From contig JAFYKY010000011.1 in the NCBI GenBank assembly GCA_017537345.1, positions 1 through 50,737 on the forward strand: a DNA stretch of 50,737 nt. Reading direction: 5' to 3'. The notes beneath the pieces were generated by a model. That model was not told where the DNA came from, did not search any database, and saw only the letters and a program-made list of their open reading frames with translations. The translations under genes were made by a program, and so were the position numbers. This document shows, one piece after another, positions 31,335-40,831 of this stretch (position 1 is the stretch's first letter; every line of letters starts with the position of its first letter). The stretch comes from Clostridia bacterium (GTDB taxonomy: Bacteria > Bacillota > Clostridia > Oscillospirales > CAG-382).

Positions 31335-32219
31335 TTAAATTTGGTAAGGGAAAAAGATTTTTTTGATCTTTAACGCCTTTTCGCCGTCTTTTTCTGCAAT
31401 TTCGCCGATAGCGTAAAAGCCATCCTTGCCATACACCTTAAAAGTTTCGCCTGCTTCAGCATCAAGTCCAAGCTTTTTTGTCTGTATAGCCTGACCGTTT
31501 GCGAAAAGACGGTCATAAAATTCGGGCAGTCTTAATTCGGGGAAGGGGAATATGCTTTCTACGGGCGTTAAAACGTACCTGCCGTTTTTTATATCCTCTT
31601 CGGTAAAAGAGTCTTCCTTGCAAAAAGAACCCACCACAGCCCTTTCAAGAAAGCTCATGGTTGCGCCGCATCCCAGAGCCGCGCCTATATCTTCGCAAAG
31701 AGTGCGTATATAGGTACCGCGGGAACAGGATACGGTCATAAAAAACTCGTTTTCCTTTTGGAACGGGGTAAGAGAATAAACAGTAATCTTTCTCGCTTCT
31801 CTTTCAACGGTTATGCCCTGCCTTGCAAGGTCTACCAGCTTTTTTCCGTCCCGCTTCAAGGCGGAATACATAGGGGGGACCTGCATTTGCTCACCCACAA
31901 AGCTTTTCGCGGCTTTTGCAAACTCTTCAAAGGAGGGGTGATCGCCTTCGTAAACGGAAAGTGTGTTTCCCGTAATATCTCCGCTGTCGGTGGTGATGCC
32001 CAGCTTTATGCCCGCTATATAGGTCTTGTCGTGGTCGGTAAGATATTCGCTTGCCTTTACGGCATTATCCAGCATTATGGGAAGCACTCCGCACGCTAAA
32101 GGGTCTAAAGTACCGCAGTGTCCTGCTTTTTTCGCTCCCGTAAGACGCTTGACTATGTTCACCGCCGTTTGGGATGTCATTCCCGTCGGTTTATAAAAAT
32201 TTATAATTCCCGCTTTCAT
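31335..32219 (-). CDS. truB: tRNA pseudouridine-55 synthase
   Basis: The 294-aa protein has 'NFYKPTGMTSQTAV', 'KAGHCGTLDPLACGVLP' with catalytic Asp39, 'KTYIAGIKLGITTDSGD' and 'CSRGTYIRTLCEDIG'. It isomerises U55 in the T loop of tRNAs. A C-terminal PUA-like segment is present. The start overlaps nrnA by 4 bp (ATGA). It is the last gene of the operon. Confidence 0.96.
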   Translation of the reverse strand: MKAGIINFYKPTGMTSQTAVNIVKRLTGAKKAGHCGTLDPLACGVLPIMLDNAVKASEYLTDHDKTYIAGIKLGITTDSGDITGNTLSVYEGDHPSFEEFAKAAKSFVGEQMQVPPMYSALKRDGKKLVDLARQGITVEREARKITVYSLTPFQKENEFFMTVSCSRGTYIRTLCEDIGAALGCGATMSFLERAVVGSFCKEDSFTEEDIKNGRYVLTPVESIFPFPELRLPEFYDRLFANGQAIQTKKLGLDAEAGETFKVYGKDGFYAIGEIAEKDGEKALKIKKIFFPYQI

Positions 32220-33163
32220 AGTCTGCCTTCCAAAGCCTTTATAAGCATAGCTTTAGCCTGCTCGGGTGTACCTTCCGTGCGGAAAGCCGCCGCTCTTGTG
32301 TGGCCGCCGCCTCCCATTTCACGGCAAAACGCCGCCACGTCAAAATACTCGTTGGAACGCAAAGATATCTGCGCTTTATCCCCCTTTGGACGTATCATAG
32401 CCGCAACCTCAACGCCGTCTATACGGCGGGGAATGCTTTTGATCTCGTCAAGGTCGGTATCCAAAGCACCGCTTTGCTCGTATTCCTCTCTGGAAATGGT
32501 TACTATCGCCAGCTTACCGCCGAAAAACAGCTCCACAGAACCGTAAGCCGCCTTCATAAGCGCAAGCACGGGGGGAGTGATCTTATCAAAAAGCTGTCTG
32601 TTTATCGCGGCAAAATCAATTCCGGTCTCCATGAGCCGTGCGGCAAGACGCATAGTCTGGGGACGGGTATTGGAATATCTGAACCCGCCGCTGTCGGAGC
32701 TTATGCCTGCGTAAAGGCAGACCGCCGCATCCTTGTCTATGCCTACGGAAAGCTCGTCGTAAAGGTCGGCAATTATTTCAGCGTTGGAAATAAAGTTATC
32801 CCTTATAAGCAGTCTTTCGCAGGGGATAGAGTTTATCTTGTGATGATCTATGGAAAGATCAAACACACCAAAGGCATCCTGCTTATCGCCCAGCATAGCG
32901 GGAGTAGCCACGTCAACGCTTATTTTTACGGTGTCTTGGGGTATATCGTTTGTGAAAATGCCGTTTCCCGCAAAGGGAACAAGCTTTTCGGGAATAGGAT
33001 CCGGGCAGTATGCCCACGCGGTTTTTCCCTTTTTGCGGAGAAGCATTACCAAAGCGGCAGAGCTGCCTATAGTATCTCCGTCGGGGCAAGCGTGGCATAC
33101 CACCAAAAAATTATCCTTTTCCAAAAGAAATTGGGAAGCCGATTCGTAATCGATTCTCAACAT
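32216..33163 (-). CDS. nrnA: DHH-family oligoribonuclease/pAp phosphatase
   Basis: The 315-aa protein has the DHH phosphoesterase motifs: 'VVCHACPDGDTIGSSAAL' (His and Asp ligands), 'FDLSIDHHKIN', and the DHHA1 domain with 'GGGGHTRAAAF'. NrnA degrades nanoRNAs and dephosphorylates pAp to AMP. It lies between rbfA (TAATG overlap) and truB, the usual Firmicute position. Confidence 0.95.
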   Translation of the reverse strand: MLRIDYESASQFLLEKDNFLVVCHACPDGDTIGSSAALVMLLRKKGKTAWAYCPDPIPEKLVPFAGNGIFTNDIPQDTVKISVDVATPAMLGDKQDAFGVFDLSIDHHKINSIPCERLLIRDNFISNAEIIADLYDELSVGIDKDAAVCLYAGISSDSGGFRYSNTRPQTMRLAARLMETGIDFAAINRQLFDKITPPVLALMKAAYGSVELFFGGKLAIVTISREEYEQSGALDTDLDEIKSIPRRIDGVEVAAMIRPKGDKAQISLRSNEYFDVAAFCREMGGGGHTRAAAFRTEGTPEQAKAMLIKALEGRL

Positions 33164-33513
33164 TATTCGTTGTCCTCGCTGTACTTGATGTTTTTAAGCA
33201 TCTCGGATATATGCAATGCGTTTTCGGCGGAATGATCGGGAATAAACACAAGCTTGGGAGTTATGCGCAAATTAAGCCGTGCTGCCAATTCCTTGCGGAT
33301 ATATCCCGCGGCGGAAGCCAGACCTTTGTTAACTCCCTCGTCCTTACCCAAAACGCTGTAATATACCTTTGCGTATGAAAGGTCCTTGGTGACCTCACAG
33401 CCCGTAATGCTTACAAAAGCCTGAGATATTCTGGGGTCCTTTACCGTACGCAGTATTTCGGTTATTTCCCTTGATGTTTCTTCGTTTATTTTATCCTGTC
33501 TGAAAGAACCCAT
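33163..33513 (-). CDS. rbfA: 30S ribosome-binding factor A
   Basis: The 116-aa KH-like protein has 'KINEETSREITEILRTVKDPRI', 'VSITGCEVTKDLSYAKVYYSVLG' and 'LRITPKLVFIPDHS'. It assists 16S rRNA 5'-end maturation of the 30S subunit. It overlaps infB by one base (TGATG) and nrnA by one. Confidence 0.95.
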   Translation of the reverse strand: MGSFRQDKINEETSREITEILRTVKDPRISQAFVSITGCEVTKDLSYAKVYYSVLGKDEGVNKGLASAAGYIRKELAARLNLRITPKLVFIPDHSAENALHISEMLKNIKYSEDNE

Positions 33514-35867
33514 CAGCGTTCGATTTCCTCCATAGTGTAGGCTTCGAGAATGTCGCCCACCTTAATATCGTTGAACTTTTCAAGTCCGATACCGCATTCA
33601 AAGGACTGGAGTACTTCTCTTGCATCGTCCTTGAAACGCTTAAGAGAGGATATCTTATCCTCGTATATAATTTCACCGGAACGGAGTACGCGTATACTTG
33701 CGTTTCTGGTAACCTTACCGTCGGTAACGTAAGAACCTGCAATAGTACCTACGTTGGGCACGCGGATAGTCTGTCTTACCTCTGCTCTGCCAAGGATAAC
33801 TTCGCGGAACTTGGGAGCAAGCATACCCTTCATAGCGGCGGTAACCTCGTCAATACATTCGTAAATTACGCGGTAGGTACGAACGTCAACTTTATCACGG
33901 GTAGCCATATCAAGAGCCACTCTGTCGGGACGGATGTTAAAGCCGATGATGATCGCATTGGAAGCGGAAGCCAGCATAACGTCGGATTCGTTTATCGCAC
34001 CGGTTGCGGCGTGGATAACGCTTACCTTTACTTCTTCGTTGGAAAGTCTTGCAAGAGATGCTTTAACAGCCTCTGCGGTACCCTGAACGTCAGCCTTAAC
34101 GATAAGGTTAAGTGTCTTTACGCCGGAACCGATCTGGTTAAACAGATCCTCAAGGTTTGCCTTTGCTTCTGCTTTGAACTGTTCTTCTTTTTCCTTGGTC
34201 TTACGCTGTTCAACAAGCTCTTTTGCAAGACGCTCGTCGGATACTGCGCGGAAGGAATCGCCGGCGGCGGGAACTTCGGAAAGACCCATTATCTCTACGG
34301 GAGTGGAAGGTCCTGCTTCTTTTACCTTTTCGCCCTTATCGTTGGTCATGGAACGGATACGGCCTACGGTAGAGCCTGCGATGATATAATCACCGATACG
34401 GAGAGTACCGTTTTGTACCAGCACGGTTGCGACGGGACCTCTGCCCTTATCCAGCTTTGCTTCGATAACTGCGCCCTGCGCCGCGCGGGAAGGATTTGCC
34501 TTAAGCTCCATCATATCTGCGGAAAGGGTTATCATTTCAAGCAATTCGTCAATACCCTGGCGCTTAAGCGCGGAAACGGGAACGACGATAGTATCTCCGC
34601 CCCATTCTTCGCACAGCAGATCGTAGTTGGTAAGCTCCTGCTTTACTCTGTCGGGATCAGCGGCGGGACGGTCCATTTTGTTTATTGCAACGATAATGCT
34701 TACGCCTGCGGCTTTTGCGTGGTTTATCGCTTCTATGGTCTGGGGCATAATACCGTCGTCTGCGGCAACGACAAGAACTGCAATATCGGTAAGATTTGCG
34801 CCTCTTGCACGCATAGAGGTAAACGCTTCGTGACCGGGGGTATCTAGGAAGGTTATGGGCTTATCGTTGATCTTAACGCTGTACGCGCCGATATGCTGGG
34901 TAATACCGCCTGCTTCGCCTGCGGTAACGTGGGTATCACGGATAGCGTCCAGAAGGGAGGTCTTACCGTGGTCAACGTGACCCATAACAACGATAACGGG
35001 AGCGCGGGGTACGAGATCCTCTTCCTTGTCCTCGTTTTCGGTAAACAGCTTTTCTTCTATGGTAACGACAACTTCTTTGGTTACCTTGATGCCGAATTCG
35101 TCTGCAATAAGGTAGGCGGTGTCGTAATCTATAGCTTCGTTTACGGTGGCCATTACGCCCATAAGCATAAGCTTTTTAATAACCTCGCCTGCGGCGGTCT
35201 TCATTCTGGAAGCCAATTCACCAACGGTGATCTCATCGGGCACGGTTATGGAAAGCTGAACGGGCTTGGGCTTAGCCTGCTGCTTTTGCTGTTGCTTGTT
35301 GTTTTTATCACCGGGACGGCGGGATTGCTCCTGCTGCTGGTTGCGGTTGTTCTTTTTCTTTAACTTTTGCTTACCGCCTGCGGCGTTTGCGGCGCCTCCC
35401 GCAAGATTATCGTACTTTTCATCGTACTTGGAAAGGTCTACGTTTGCGGTACCTCTGGTATCTACAACACGCACTTCTCCGCGTACTTTCTGCTTCTGGG
35501 GCTGCTGTTGGGGAATAGGCTTGCCCTGCTTTATAGCCTGCTCCTGAAGCTTCTTTTGCTTTTCGGCTTTAGCGGCGGCTTTTTCTTCTGCCTTGCGTTT
35601 GTCTTCCGCATCACGCTTTGCCTGTTCTTCCGCCTTCTTCGCATCTATCTTGTCCTGATAAGATTTGAAAAACGCGGTTATATCGATCTGGTTCTGCTGT
35701 GTATAATATTCGAATATAATGCTGAGCTCCGCGCCCTCAAGCGCGGTCATATGGCTTTTGTTGCCCATACCGTGAGCCGCAAGCAGATCTATAATGTCCT
35801 TGCTCTTCACGTTAAGGTCTTTTGCCAGCGCGTTAACTCTGTATTTGTTATCTCCTGTCGTCGCCAT
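33513..35867 (-). CDS. infB: Translation initiation factor IF-2
   Basis: The 784-aa GTPase has an IF2N domain ([25 protein letters not shown]), a Lys/Gln-rich linker, and a second IF2N-like segment '[24 protein letters not shown]'. The G domain has '[15 protein letters not shown]', 'DTPGHEAF' and 'NKMD', followed by domains II-IV. It places initiator tRNA on the ribosome. It sits between ylxQ and rbfA. The linker is rich in CAG/CAA codons, which makes low-complexity DNA at about 35270-35560. Confidence 0.98.
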   Translation of the reverse strand: MATTGDNKYRVNALAKDLNVKSKDIIDLLAAHGMGNKSHMTALEGAELSIIFEYYTQQNQIDITAFFKSYQDKIDAKKAEEQAKRDAEDKRKAEEKAAAKAEKQKKLQEQAIKQGKPIPQQQPQKQKVRGEVRVVDTRGTANVDLSKYDEKYDNLAGGAANAAGGKQKLKKKNNRNQQQEQSRRPGDKNNKQQQKQQAKPKPVQLSITVPDEITVGELASRMKTAAGEVIKKLMLMGVMATVNEAIDYDTAYLIADEFGIKVTKEVVVTIEEKLFTENEDKEEDLVPRAPVIVVMGHVDHGKTSLLDAIRDTHVTAGEAGGITQHIGAYSVKINDKPITFLDTPGHEAFTSMRARGANLTDIAVLVVAADDGIMPQTIEAINHAKAAGVSIIVAINKMDRPAADPDRVKQELTNYDLLCEEWGGDTIVVPVSALKRQGIDELLEMITLSADMMELKANPSRAAQGAVIEAKLDKGRGPVATVLVQNGTLRIGDYIIAGSTVGRIRSMTNDKGEKVKEAGPSTPVEIMGLSEVPAAGDSFRAVSDERLAKELVEQRKTKEKEEQFKAEAKANLEDLFNQIGSGVKTLNLIVKADVQGTAEAVKASLARLSNEEVKVSVIHAATGAINESDVMLASASNAIIIGFNIRPDRVALDMATRDKVDVRTYRVIYECIDEVTAAMKGMLAPKFREVILGRAEVRQTIRVPNVGTIAGSYVTDGKVTRNASIRVLRSGEIIYEDKISSLKRFKDDAREVLQSFECGIGLEKFNDIKVGDILEAYTMEEIER

Positions 35868-35868
35868 A

Positions 35869-36174
35869 TCAGTTACCTCCCAATAGTTTTCTTACGGCAT
35901 CTGCAAACCCTTTGTCGTTTACCGAAACACAAGCCGTTGCGGTTCTGCCGAAGGCTTTTCCAAAGGTTGCGGTGTCCACGGGAATGAATACCGCCTGTGT
36001 TTTATAAAACGCCGTTTTATCGCTTATTATCTTTTTTGTTCCATCGGATACGCTTTCGGAAGCAACCACCAAAAAGGATTTTCCTTTGCGTACCGATTCA
36101 ATAGTGTTTTCTGTTCCTACTGCAAGACGTCCTGCCTTTTTTGCAAGACCTAACAGGGTTAAAATCTTTGTCAT
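35869..36174 (-). CDS. L7Ae-family RNA-binding protein (YlxQ)
   Basis: The 101-aa protein '[40 protein letters not shown]' follows the L7Ae/L30e/S12e fold, which binds kink-turn RNA. It lies in the standard place between ylxR and infB. It overlaps ylxR by 4 bp (ATGA). Confidence 0.9.
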   Translation of the reverse strand: MTKILTLLGLAKKAGRLAVGTENTIESVRKGKSFLVVASESVSDGTKKIISDKTAFYKTQAVFIPVDTATFGKAFGRTATACVSVNDKGFADAVRKLLGGN

Positions 36175-36434
36175 TTTTCCTCCGTCAAAAGAGAGATGCT
36201 GTCGTAAAAATCTGAAGGCAGGGAAATTTCCAATGCTCTTTCTATTCTGCGCGCCTTTTTTGCATTTTTAATGCAATTTTGGTCTTTGCACAGATAACAG
36301 CCTCTTCCGTTTGCTTTTCCGGTGGGGTCGATCTCTGCGGTGCCGTCCTTGCGGACAATTCTCAAAAGCTGGTTTTTTAACTTTTTCTCTCCGCAGGAAA
36401 CGCATTTTCTAACGGGGTACGTTTTTTCTGTCAA
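36171..36434 (-). CDS. YlxR family RNA-binding protein (DUF448)
   Basis: The 87-aa protein has the DUF448 signature 'YPVRKCVSCGEKKLKNQLLRIVRKDG' and 'GRGCYLCKDQNCI'. It starts with TTG overlapping the nusA stop (TTGA), with GAGG 10 bp upstream. The family is encoded with nusA and infB and is thought to bind RNA; a regulatory or RNase P-related role has been proposed. Confidence 0.88.
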   Translation of the reverse strand: MTEKTYPVRKCVSCGEKKLKNQLLRIVRKDGTAEIDPTGKANGRGCYLCKDQNCIKNAKKARRIERALEISLPSDFYDSISLLTEEK

Positions 36435-37504
36435 GCGTTATCAACCTCTGCTTCGGTAATTTCGTTTGCATTTTTCACGCTCTTAATGTCGATCTTGCAA
36501 CCGGTAAGCTTTGCGGCAAGACGTGCGTTCTGACCTTCCTTACCGATAGCGAGAGAAAGCTGATCGTCATTTACGATAACGCGGAACGCCTTATCGCCTT
36601 CGTCTATCTTGTTTACGGACAAAACGGAAGCGGGAGCCAGCGCCGCTGCAACGAATGCTGCGTAATCTTCGCTGTAGGGGATAATATCTATCTTTTCGTT
36701 TGCAAGCTCTTTGGTAATACTGTTCTTTCTTGCGCCTCTGGAGCCTATGCATGCGCCGATAGGATCAACGTTGGGATCGTTGGAAGCGACTGCGATCTTT
36801 GTTCTGCTGCCTGCTTCTCTTGCAACGCCCTTTATCTCTACGGTTCCGTCTGCTATTTCGGGAACCTCAAGCTCGAACAGTCTGCGTACCAGACCGGGGT
36901 GGGTTCTGGAGATCACAACGGAAGGACCTCTGCCTTCACGCTTGATCTCTGTAACGTAAACTTTAACTCTGTCGCCTACGTTAAGGGTTTCGCCGTTGAT
37001 CTGCTCGTGGCGGAAGAGAGCCATTTCGTTGCTGCCCAGCTCAAGGGTAGCGTGTCCGGAGGTGGGGTCAACTCTTACAACTACGCCGGTAATTATCTTA
37101 TCCTGCTTGTCTTCGTATTCCTTTACCATCATTCCGTGCTCTGCTTCGCGGATAGACTGAACTATAACCTGCTTTGCGGTCTGTGCGGCGATACGGCAAA
37201 ATTCCTTTGTTTTAATTTCTATCTGGTATTCATCGCCCAGCTTATATTTCTTGTTCTTTTCCCGCGCCTGCTCAAGAGAAATCTCTGTACGGGGGTCTTC
37301 AACTGTTTCAACTACCGTGAGAAGCTTATAAAGACGAAGGTCGTGCTTAGCTTCGTCAAGCTTTACTCTTGCGTTTGTAAGTCCGCCGGAATCCTTTTTG
37401 AATGCAGCCAGAAGAGCGGCTTCGGTGCGTTCGATCATATAGTCCTTGGGGATACCCTTTTCTCTTTCAAGGGCAGCGAGGGATTCAAAAAATTCCTTGT
37501 TCAT
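36431..37504 (-). CDS. nusA: Transcription termination/antitermination factor NusA
   Basis: The 357-aa protein has the RNAP-binding N-terminal domain (MNKEFFESLAALEREKGI), an S1 domain (ITGVVVRVDPTSGHATLELGSNE) and two KH domains ('DPNVDPIGACIGSRGARKNSITKEL', 'LSLAIGKEGQNARLAAKLTG'). It lacks the C-terminal repeats of E. coli, as is normal in Firmicutes. It enhances pausing and termination. GGAGGTAAAAACTAAAAA precedes the ATG. Confidence 0.97.
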   Translation of the reverse strand: MNKEFFESLAALEREKGIPKDYMIERTEAALLAAFKKDSGGLTNARVKLDEAKHDLRLYKLLTVVETVEDPRTEISLEQAREKNKKYKLGDEYQIEIKTKEFCRIAAQTAKQVIVQSIREAEHGMMVKEYEDKQDKIITGVVVRVDPTSGHATLELGSNEMALFRHEQINGETLNVGDRVKVYVTEIKREGRGPSVVISRTHPGLVRRLFELEVPEIADGTVEIKGVAREAGSRTKIAVASNDPNVDPIGACIGSRGARKNSITKELANEKIDIIPYSEDYAAFVAAALAPASVLSVNKIDEGDKAFRVIVNDDQLSLAIGKEGQNARLAAKLTGCKIDIKSVKNANEITEAEVDNA

Positions 37505-37524
37505 TTTTTAGTTTTTACCTCCGT

Positions 37525-37974
37525 TTATTCCAGTATCGAAGTCATCTTCGAAATCATTTTTCTTTCTATTTTGGTTTCGCCTACCGTAACCGTATCTTTA
37601 TCAAAGGCGGTTAAGACGCCGGCAAGCTCTTTTGTGCCGTTAACAGCGGCAAACAATTTAAGCTCTGTGTTCCAGCCTTCCTTTACCGCGCGGTCGATAT
37701 GCTCATCGGACCTGAGAACGCGGGTAAGTCCTGCGCCGGAAACTATAAGAGAATATGCCTGTTCAATAGGGTCAGCTTCGTCAAGAATGGGGTTTATCAC
37801 GTGGGAAGCCTTCTGGCAATCCTCAATGGAGAAAACGTCATCGTTTTCAAGCTCTACTTCAAGTATCTGTTCCTGACCTTCCTTGTAAAAGGTTACGTCC
37901 CAAACGCTGTATCCCATTTCGGTCATTGACGGCTCGACCAACGCGCGTACGGTAGCTGCGATATTTTGCTTCAT
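37525..37974 (-). CDS. rimP: Ribosome maturation factor RimP
   Basis: The start ATG 37974 (MKQNIAATVRALVEPSMTEMGYSVWDV) matches the family N-terminus, giving 149 aa; the frame upstream is open but passes the leader. Motifs are 'FYKEGQEQILEVELEND', 'SIEDCQKASHVINPILDEADPI' and 'YSLIVSGAGLTRVLR' (SSPGxxRPL in most species). It is needed for 30S assembly and is the first gene of the operon. Confidence 0.93.
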   Translation of the reverse strand: MKQNIAATVRALVEPSMTEMGYSVWDVTFYKEGQEQILEVELENDDVFSIEDCQKASHVINPILDEADPIEQAYSLIVSGAGLTRVLRSDEHIDRAVKEGWNTELKLFAAVNGTKELAGVLTAFDKDTVTVGETKIERKMISKMTSILE

Positions 37975-38017
37975 ATTTTCGCCTGCCTTTTGTTTACTCG
38001 TTAAATATTGCAAAAAT

Positions 38018-38043
38018 CAAGAGTGGGCTTTGACCCACTCTTG
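38018..38043 (-). promoter_or_regulatory. Leader hairpin of the rimP-nusA operon, possible NusA-sensitive attenuator
   Basis: A perfect 10-bp stem (CAAGAGTGGG and its complement) with a short loop is followed on the minus strand by GATTTTTGC, 44 bp before rimP and about 20 bp after the probable start of transcription. In B. subtilis the equivalent operon is autoregulated by NusA through a leader terminator; that this hairpin works the same way is inferred. Confidence 0.6.
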
Positions 38044-38066
38044 CTTGCTTACATTCATCTGAACAC

Positions 38067-38095
38067 AGTATATCACAGTATTTTGCGTTTTGCAA
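38067..38095 (-). promoter_or_regulatory. Promoter of the rimP-truB operon
   Basis: On the minus strand, TTGCAA (38095-38090), a 17-bp spacer and TATACT (38072-38067). Confidence 0.8.
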
Positions 38096-38109
38096 TAGTT
38101 TTATGCAAA

Positions 38110-38955
38110 TTATTGTGCCAAAAATCCGCTTTTTTCAACTTTTTCCCAATCCGTGAACAGCCCTGTAACCTTTTTGGTCTTCTTTTTGTCCGAATAGCTT
38201 ACAACCGTGCGTGTGGAGATATATCCTTTGTCCGTAAGGTTGTTCAAAGCTTCGGTTACTTTCTGGCTGGTTGCGGTCTTGCTGAGGGCACAAACTGCTT
38301 TAATGGTTTTTTCTTTTGTCGGAATATCCTTTGAATTGGTTTCAGATGCTTTTTTGAGGACTTCGAAAATTAAGCGATAATAAGACCCGTGCACGTCTTC
38401 CTCTGTGGGAAGCGTCTTGCACCAGCTTGCAGTCTGCTGAAGCTGACGGGAGAATGAATCCTCAATACCGTAGATACCGACTTCCTTTTTGCAAAAATTC
38501 TTTAAGAACGAAACTACCGAACTGAAATGCCCGTCCCCCGAAAAGATGATGAACGTTTCTATATCCTCGGACGAGAGCGCCTTCTGGTAAATATTATCCA
38601 GAATAATAAAATCGGTAAAATCCTTTTTTACACCGGTGGTGTTCCGTGTATCGATAATGCGGTTGGAATAGGGGCGGATGCGGGATATCTGATCAGCTAA
38701 TGATTTATGGGAAAAATCTGCGAAAAAGGTAACCTCTACCAGATTGACCTTTGTGTTAAGCTCCTCGAACCACCCTTTAATATTTGGTTGTATGCCGAAA
38801 TTCTTTTTTAAAGAAATGTACCAATGCTCGTAATCAACAAAAGCCACCGCTTTCGGTAATCCGTTGTTAAGGCTTATGGTACGAGTCTGTTCTTCCTTCG
38901 GCTTTCTTGTAAACAGCGAAATACTCTTCTTTCCTCCTTTCTTTTCTTCGTTCAC
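38110..38955 (-). CDS. NYN-domain (PIN-like) putative ribonuclease
   Basis: The 281-aa protein has a NYN/LabA-type nuclease core. It shows 'KAVAFVDYEHWYISL' (first Asp), 'KKDFTDFIILDNIYQKALSSEDIETFIIFSGDGHFSSVVSFLK' (further acidic residues and the SGDGHF motif) and 'EVGIYGIEDSFSRQL'. The C-terminus (TIKAVCALSKTATSQKVTEALNNLTDKGYISTRTV) is a winged helix. NYN proteins are metal-dependent RNases. It follows sigE, where sigG is found in many Firmicutes. Confidence 0.85.
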   Translation of the reverse strand: MNEEKKGGKKSISLFTRKPKEEQTRTISLNNGLPKAVAFVDYEHWYISLKKNFGIQPNIKGWFEELNTKVNLVEVTFFADFSHKSLADQISRIRPYSNRIIDTRNTTGVKKDFTDFIILDNIYQKALSSEDIETFIIFSGDGHFSSVVSFLKNFCKKEVGIYGIEDSFSRQLQQTASWCKTLPTEEDVHGSYYRLIFEVLKKASETNSKDIPTKEKTIKAVCALSKTATSQKVTEALNNLTDKGYISTRTVVSYSDKKKTKKVTGLFTDWEKVEKSGFLAQ

Positions 38956-38996
38956 TGATACTGATTATACTACCTGTGCAAAAAAATGTCAAGCGT

Positions 38997-39707
38997 TCAT
39001 ACCCCCAACGCCTCTTTAAGATTGGTTATTATCCGCTTTTCCAGACGGGATATATAGGATTGAGATATCCCCAGTTCATCCGCAACCTCTTTTTGCGTTT
39101 TTTCTCTGCCATTTGTGCCTGCGCCTATGCCGAACCGCATTTCTATTATTCTTCTGTCCCTTTCGGGAAGTCTGCTTATCGCCTGACGTACCGTGCGCTT
39201 TTCTTCGCTTTCTTCAAGAATGCGGTATACGAAATCGCTGTCCGTTCCCAAAAGATCGGAAAGAAGCAATTCGTTCCCGTCCCAATCCACGTTCAAAGGC
39301 TCATCCAAAGACATTTCGCACCCCTTGGCAGAATTTTTGCGTATGTACATTAATATCTCGTTTTCTATACATCGCGATGCGTATGTGGCAAGCTTTATCT
39401 GTTTGTCCTGCTTAAAGGTGTTCACCGCCTTCATAAGACCGATAGTGCCGATGGAAATAAGGTCCTCTATACCTATATTCGTGCTTTCGAACTTTTTGGC
39501 AATATATACAACCAGCCTTAAATTATGCTCAATAAGGGTTTTCTTTGCGTTTTCGTCATCGGGAAGCTTTTCGGTAAGTATCGCTTCCTCCTCTCTGGAC
39601 AAAGGAGGAGGAAGAGTCTGGGGGCCGTTTATATAAAACAGCTCTCCTTTTTCTCCCAAAAACTGACGTATCCACTCCAAAGCAATGGTAACTTTTTTAA
39701 AATACAT
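38997..39707 (-). CDS. sigE: Sporulation sigma factor SigE
   Basis: AGAGGTGAACGAT selects ATG 39707 ([18 protein letters not shown]), giving 236 aa, close to the 239 of B. subtilis. The hydrophobic/basic first 25-30 residues are the pro-sequence removed by SpoIIGA. Regions 2 to 4 are typical: '[41 protein letters not shown]' and '[25 protein letters not shown]'. SigE directs early mother-cell transcription. It lies 11 bp after spoIIGA. Confidence 0.95.
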   Translation of the reverse strand: MYFKKVTIALEWIRQFLGEKGELFYINGPQTLPPPLSREEEAILTEKLPDDENAKKTLIEHNLRLVVYIAKKFESTNIGIEDLISIGTIGLMKAVNTFKQDKQIKLATYASRCIENEILMYIRKNSAKGCEMSLDEPLNVDWDGNELLLSDLLGTDSDFVYRILEESEEKRTVRQAISRLPERDRRIIEMRFGIGAGTNGREKTQKEVADELGISQSYISRLEKRIITNLKEALGV

Positions 39708-39718
39708 ATCGTTCACCT

Positions 39719-40498
39719 CTATATAGGGGGCATAAGCCCTTCGTATGTCTTTGCAAATCTGTTTCCGTCGGTAATGGCTATAATCACCTTTACCTCCCGT
39801 TTTTTGCTTTTTCCGAATTCCCGCACCACACATTTTTCCGGGCGGAAACCGTAAAGTATATCGCTTCCCGTTGCGGTGCGTACGGGTATGGCTCTTATGG
39901 GCAGGGGCGGGGAGGTTTCTATATTTTCAAAATCCTTACCAAACACACTTTTGGAAATCACCATAACCGGATCAAGGGAGATAGGATCTGTAAGCAGGTT
40001 TCCGGTATCCTTCATCAAAAACGCCTTGTAGCTTTTACCCAAAACGGATATATAAGCGTATACCGCGCCGGACGCGCTGTTTTTCTTGCAGACGTAAAGA
40101 TATCCTGCGGTAAGGGATAAAGCGGAAAACAGGCATATCAACACGGCGCCCGCGCCCAGACCGCTTATGTACCCTTCGTTTTTCCCCGCCATATAAAAAA
40201 ATCCGTATACCGCGCCGCCGGAAAGAGCGGAGGAAAGCAAAAATACCGCCGTGTTTAAAAAGGGCCGTTTTTTACCGAAGGTCAAAAAGCATATCAGAAA
40301 AGCGGATACAAGGTGCAAGGGCAAAAAGTTTACAAAAAAGGGACACAGTAAAGCGTATACGCTGCCCAAAACGGCGGCAAAAATCAAGCGCCACAGCTTA
40401 AAAGGAGTGTTTGTAATTTTTGCGGTTATATACAAAAGCAGTGTATCAAACAAAAGGTTTATAAAAAAGTACACATCGCCGTATACCGTCACCGTCAT
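39719..40498 (-). CDS. spoIIGA: Pro-sigma-E processing aspartic protease
   Basis: The start ATG 40498 ([23 protein letters not shown]) gives 259 aa. The N-terminal half has five hydrophobic segments; the C-terminal domain carries the aspartic protease motif '[13 protein letters not shown]' with Asp164. The enzyme activates SigE after a signal from the forespore (SpoIIR). It forms an operon with sigE, as in all known spore formers. Confidence 0.93.
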   Translation of the reverse strand: MTVTVYGDVYFFINLLFDTLLLYITAKITNTPFKLWRLIFAAVLGSVYALLCPFFVNFLPLHLVSAFLICFLTFGKKRPFLNTAVFLLSSALSGGAVYGFFYMAGKNEGYISGLGAGAVLICLFSALSLTAGYLYVCKKNSASGAVYAYISVLGKSYKAFLMKDTGNLLTDPISLDPVMVISKSVFGKDFENIETSPPLPIRAIPVRTATGSDILYGFRPEKCVVREFGKSKKREVKVIIAITDGNRFAKTYEGLMPPI

Positions 40499-40523
40499 CA
40501 AAGCATCATCTCTTTTTTATCAA

Positions 40524-40556
40524 AGTATACTCCCGCGCTTTTGTAAATGTTGTCAT
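40524..40556 (-). promoter_or_regulatory. Possible Spo0A-type promoter of spoIIGA-sigE
   Basis: On the minus strand, ATGACA (40556-40551) and TATACT (40529-40524) are 21 bp apart. The B. subtilis spoIIG promoter is also known for overlong spacing (22 bp) and needs Spo0A. The -35 lies in a TGTCATT-like half of a 0A box. Confidence 0.45.
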
Positions 40557-40597
40557 TTTATGGAGGGAATACGCATATTTTTTACGGGTGATAAATT

Positions 40598-40771
40598 ATG
40601 AAAAAAAGACTTTTTGCAATACGGGGCAAATTCGCATATTGCGCTGTATCCGTTATTTTACTTTTGGCGGCGTTGTATCTGTATGCCACCGCGTCCGTTC
40701 CCGTTTCTGCGGGAGGGAAATCGCAGGCGCAAAGCGTTTTTGAGATCATACAAAATCTTACGGAGGGATGA
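40598..40771 (+). CDS. 57-aa single-pass membrane protein upstream of the SpoIVFB-like gene
   Basis: The product, starting MKKRLFAIRGKFAYCAVSVI, has a basic head, one hydrophobic helix (CAVSVILLLAALYLYATA) and a short outside tail ending EIIQNLTEG. GGGTGAT lies 6 bp before the ATG. It is in the same frame as the protease gene that follows, separated by TGA 40769-40771, with GGAGGG just before that stop. It occupies the position of spoIVFA, the membrane partner of SpoIVFB, but is much shorter, so it could be a minimal analogue. That is speculative. Confidence 0.55.
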   Translation: MKKRLFAIRGKFAYCAVSVILLLAALYLYATASVPVSAGGKSQAQSVFEIIQNLTEG

Positions 40772-40831
40772 AATATCTTTATTCTTTTTCCCCGTATAAA
40801 ATTAAGAATACATATTCTTACGCCTCTGTGT

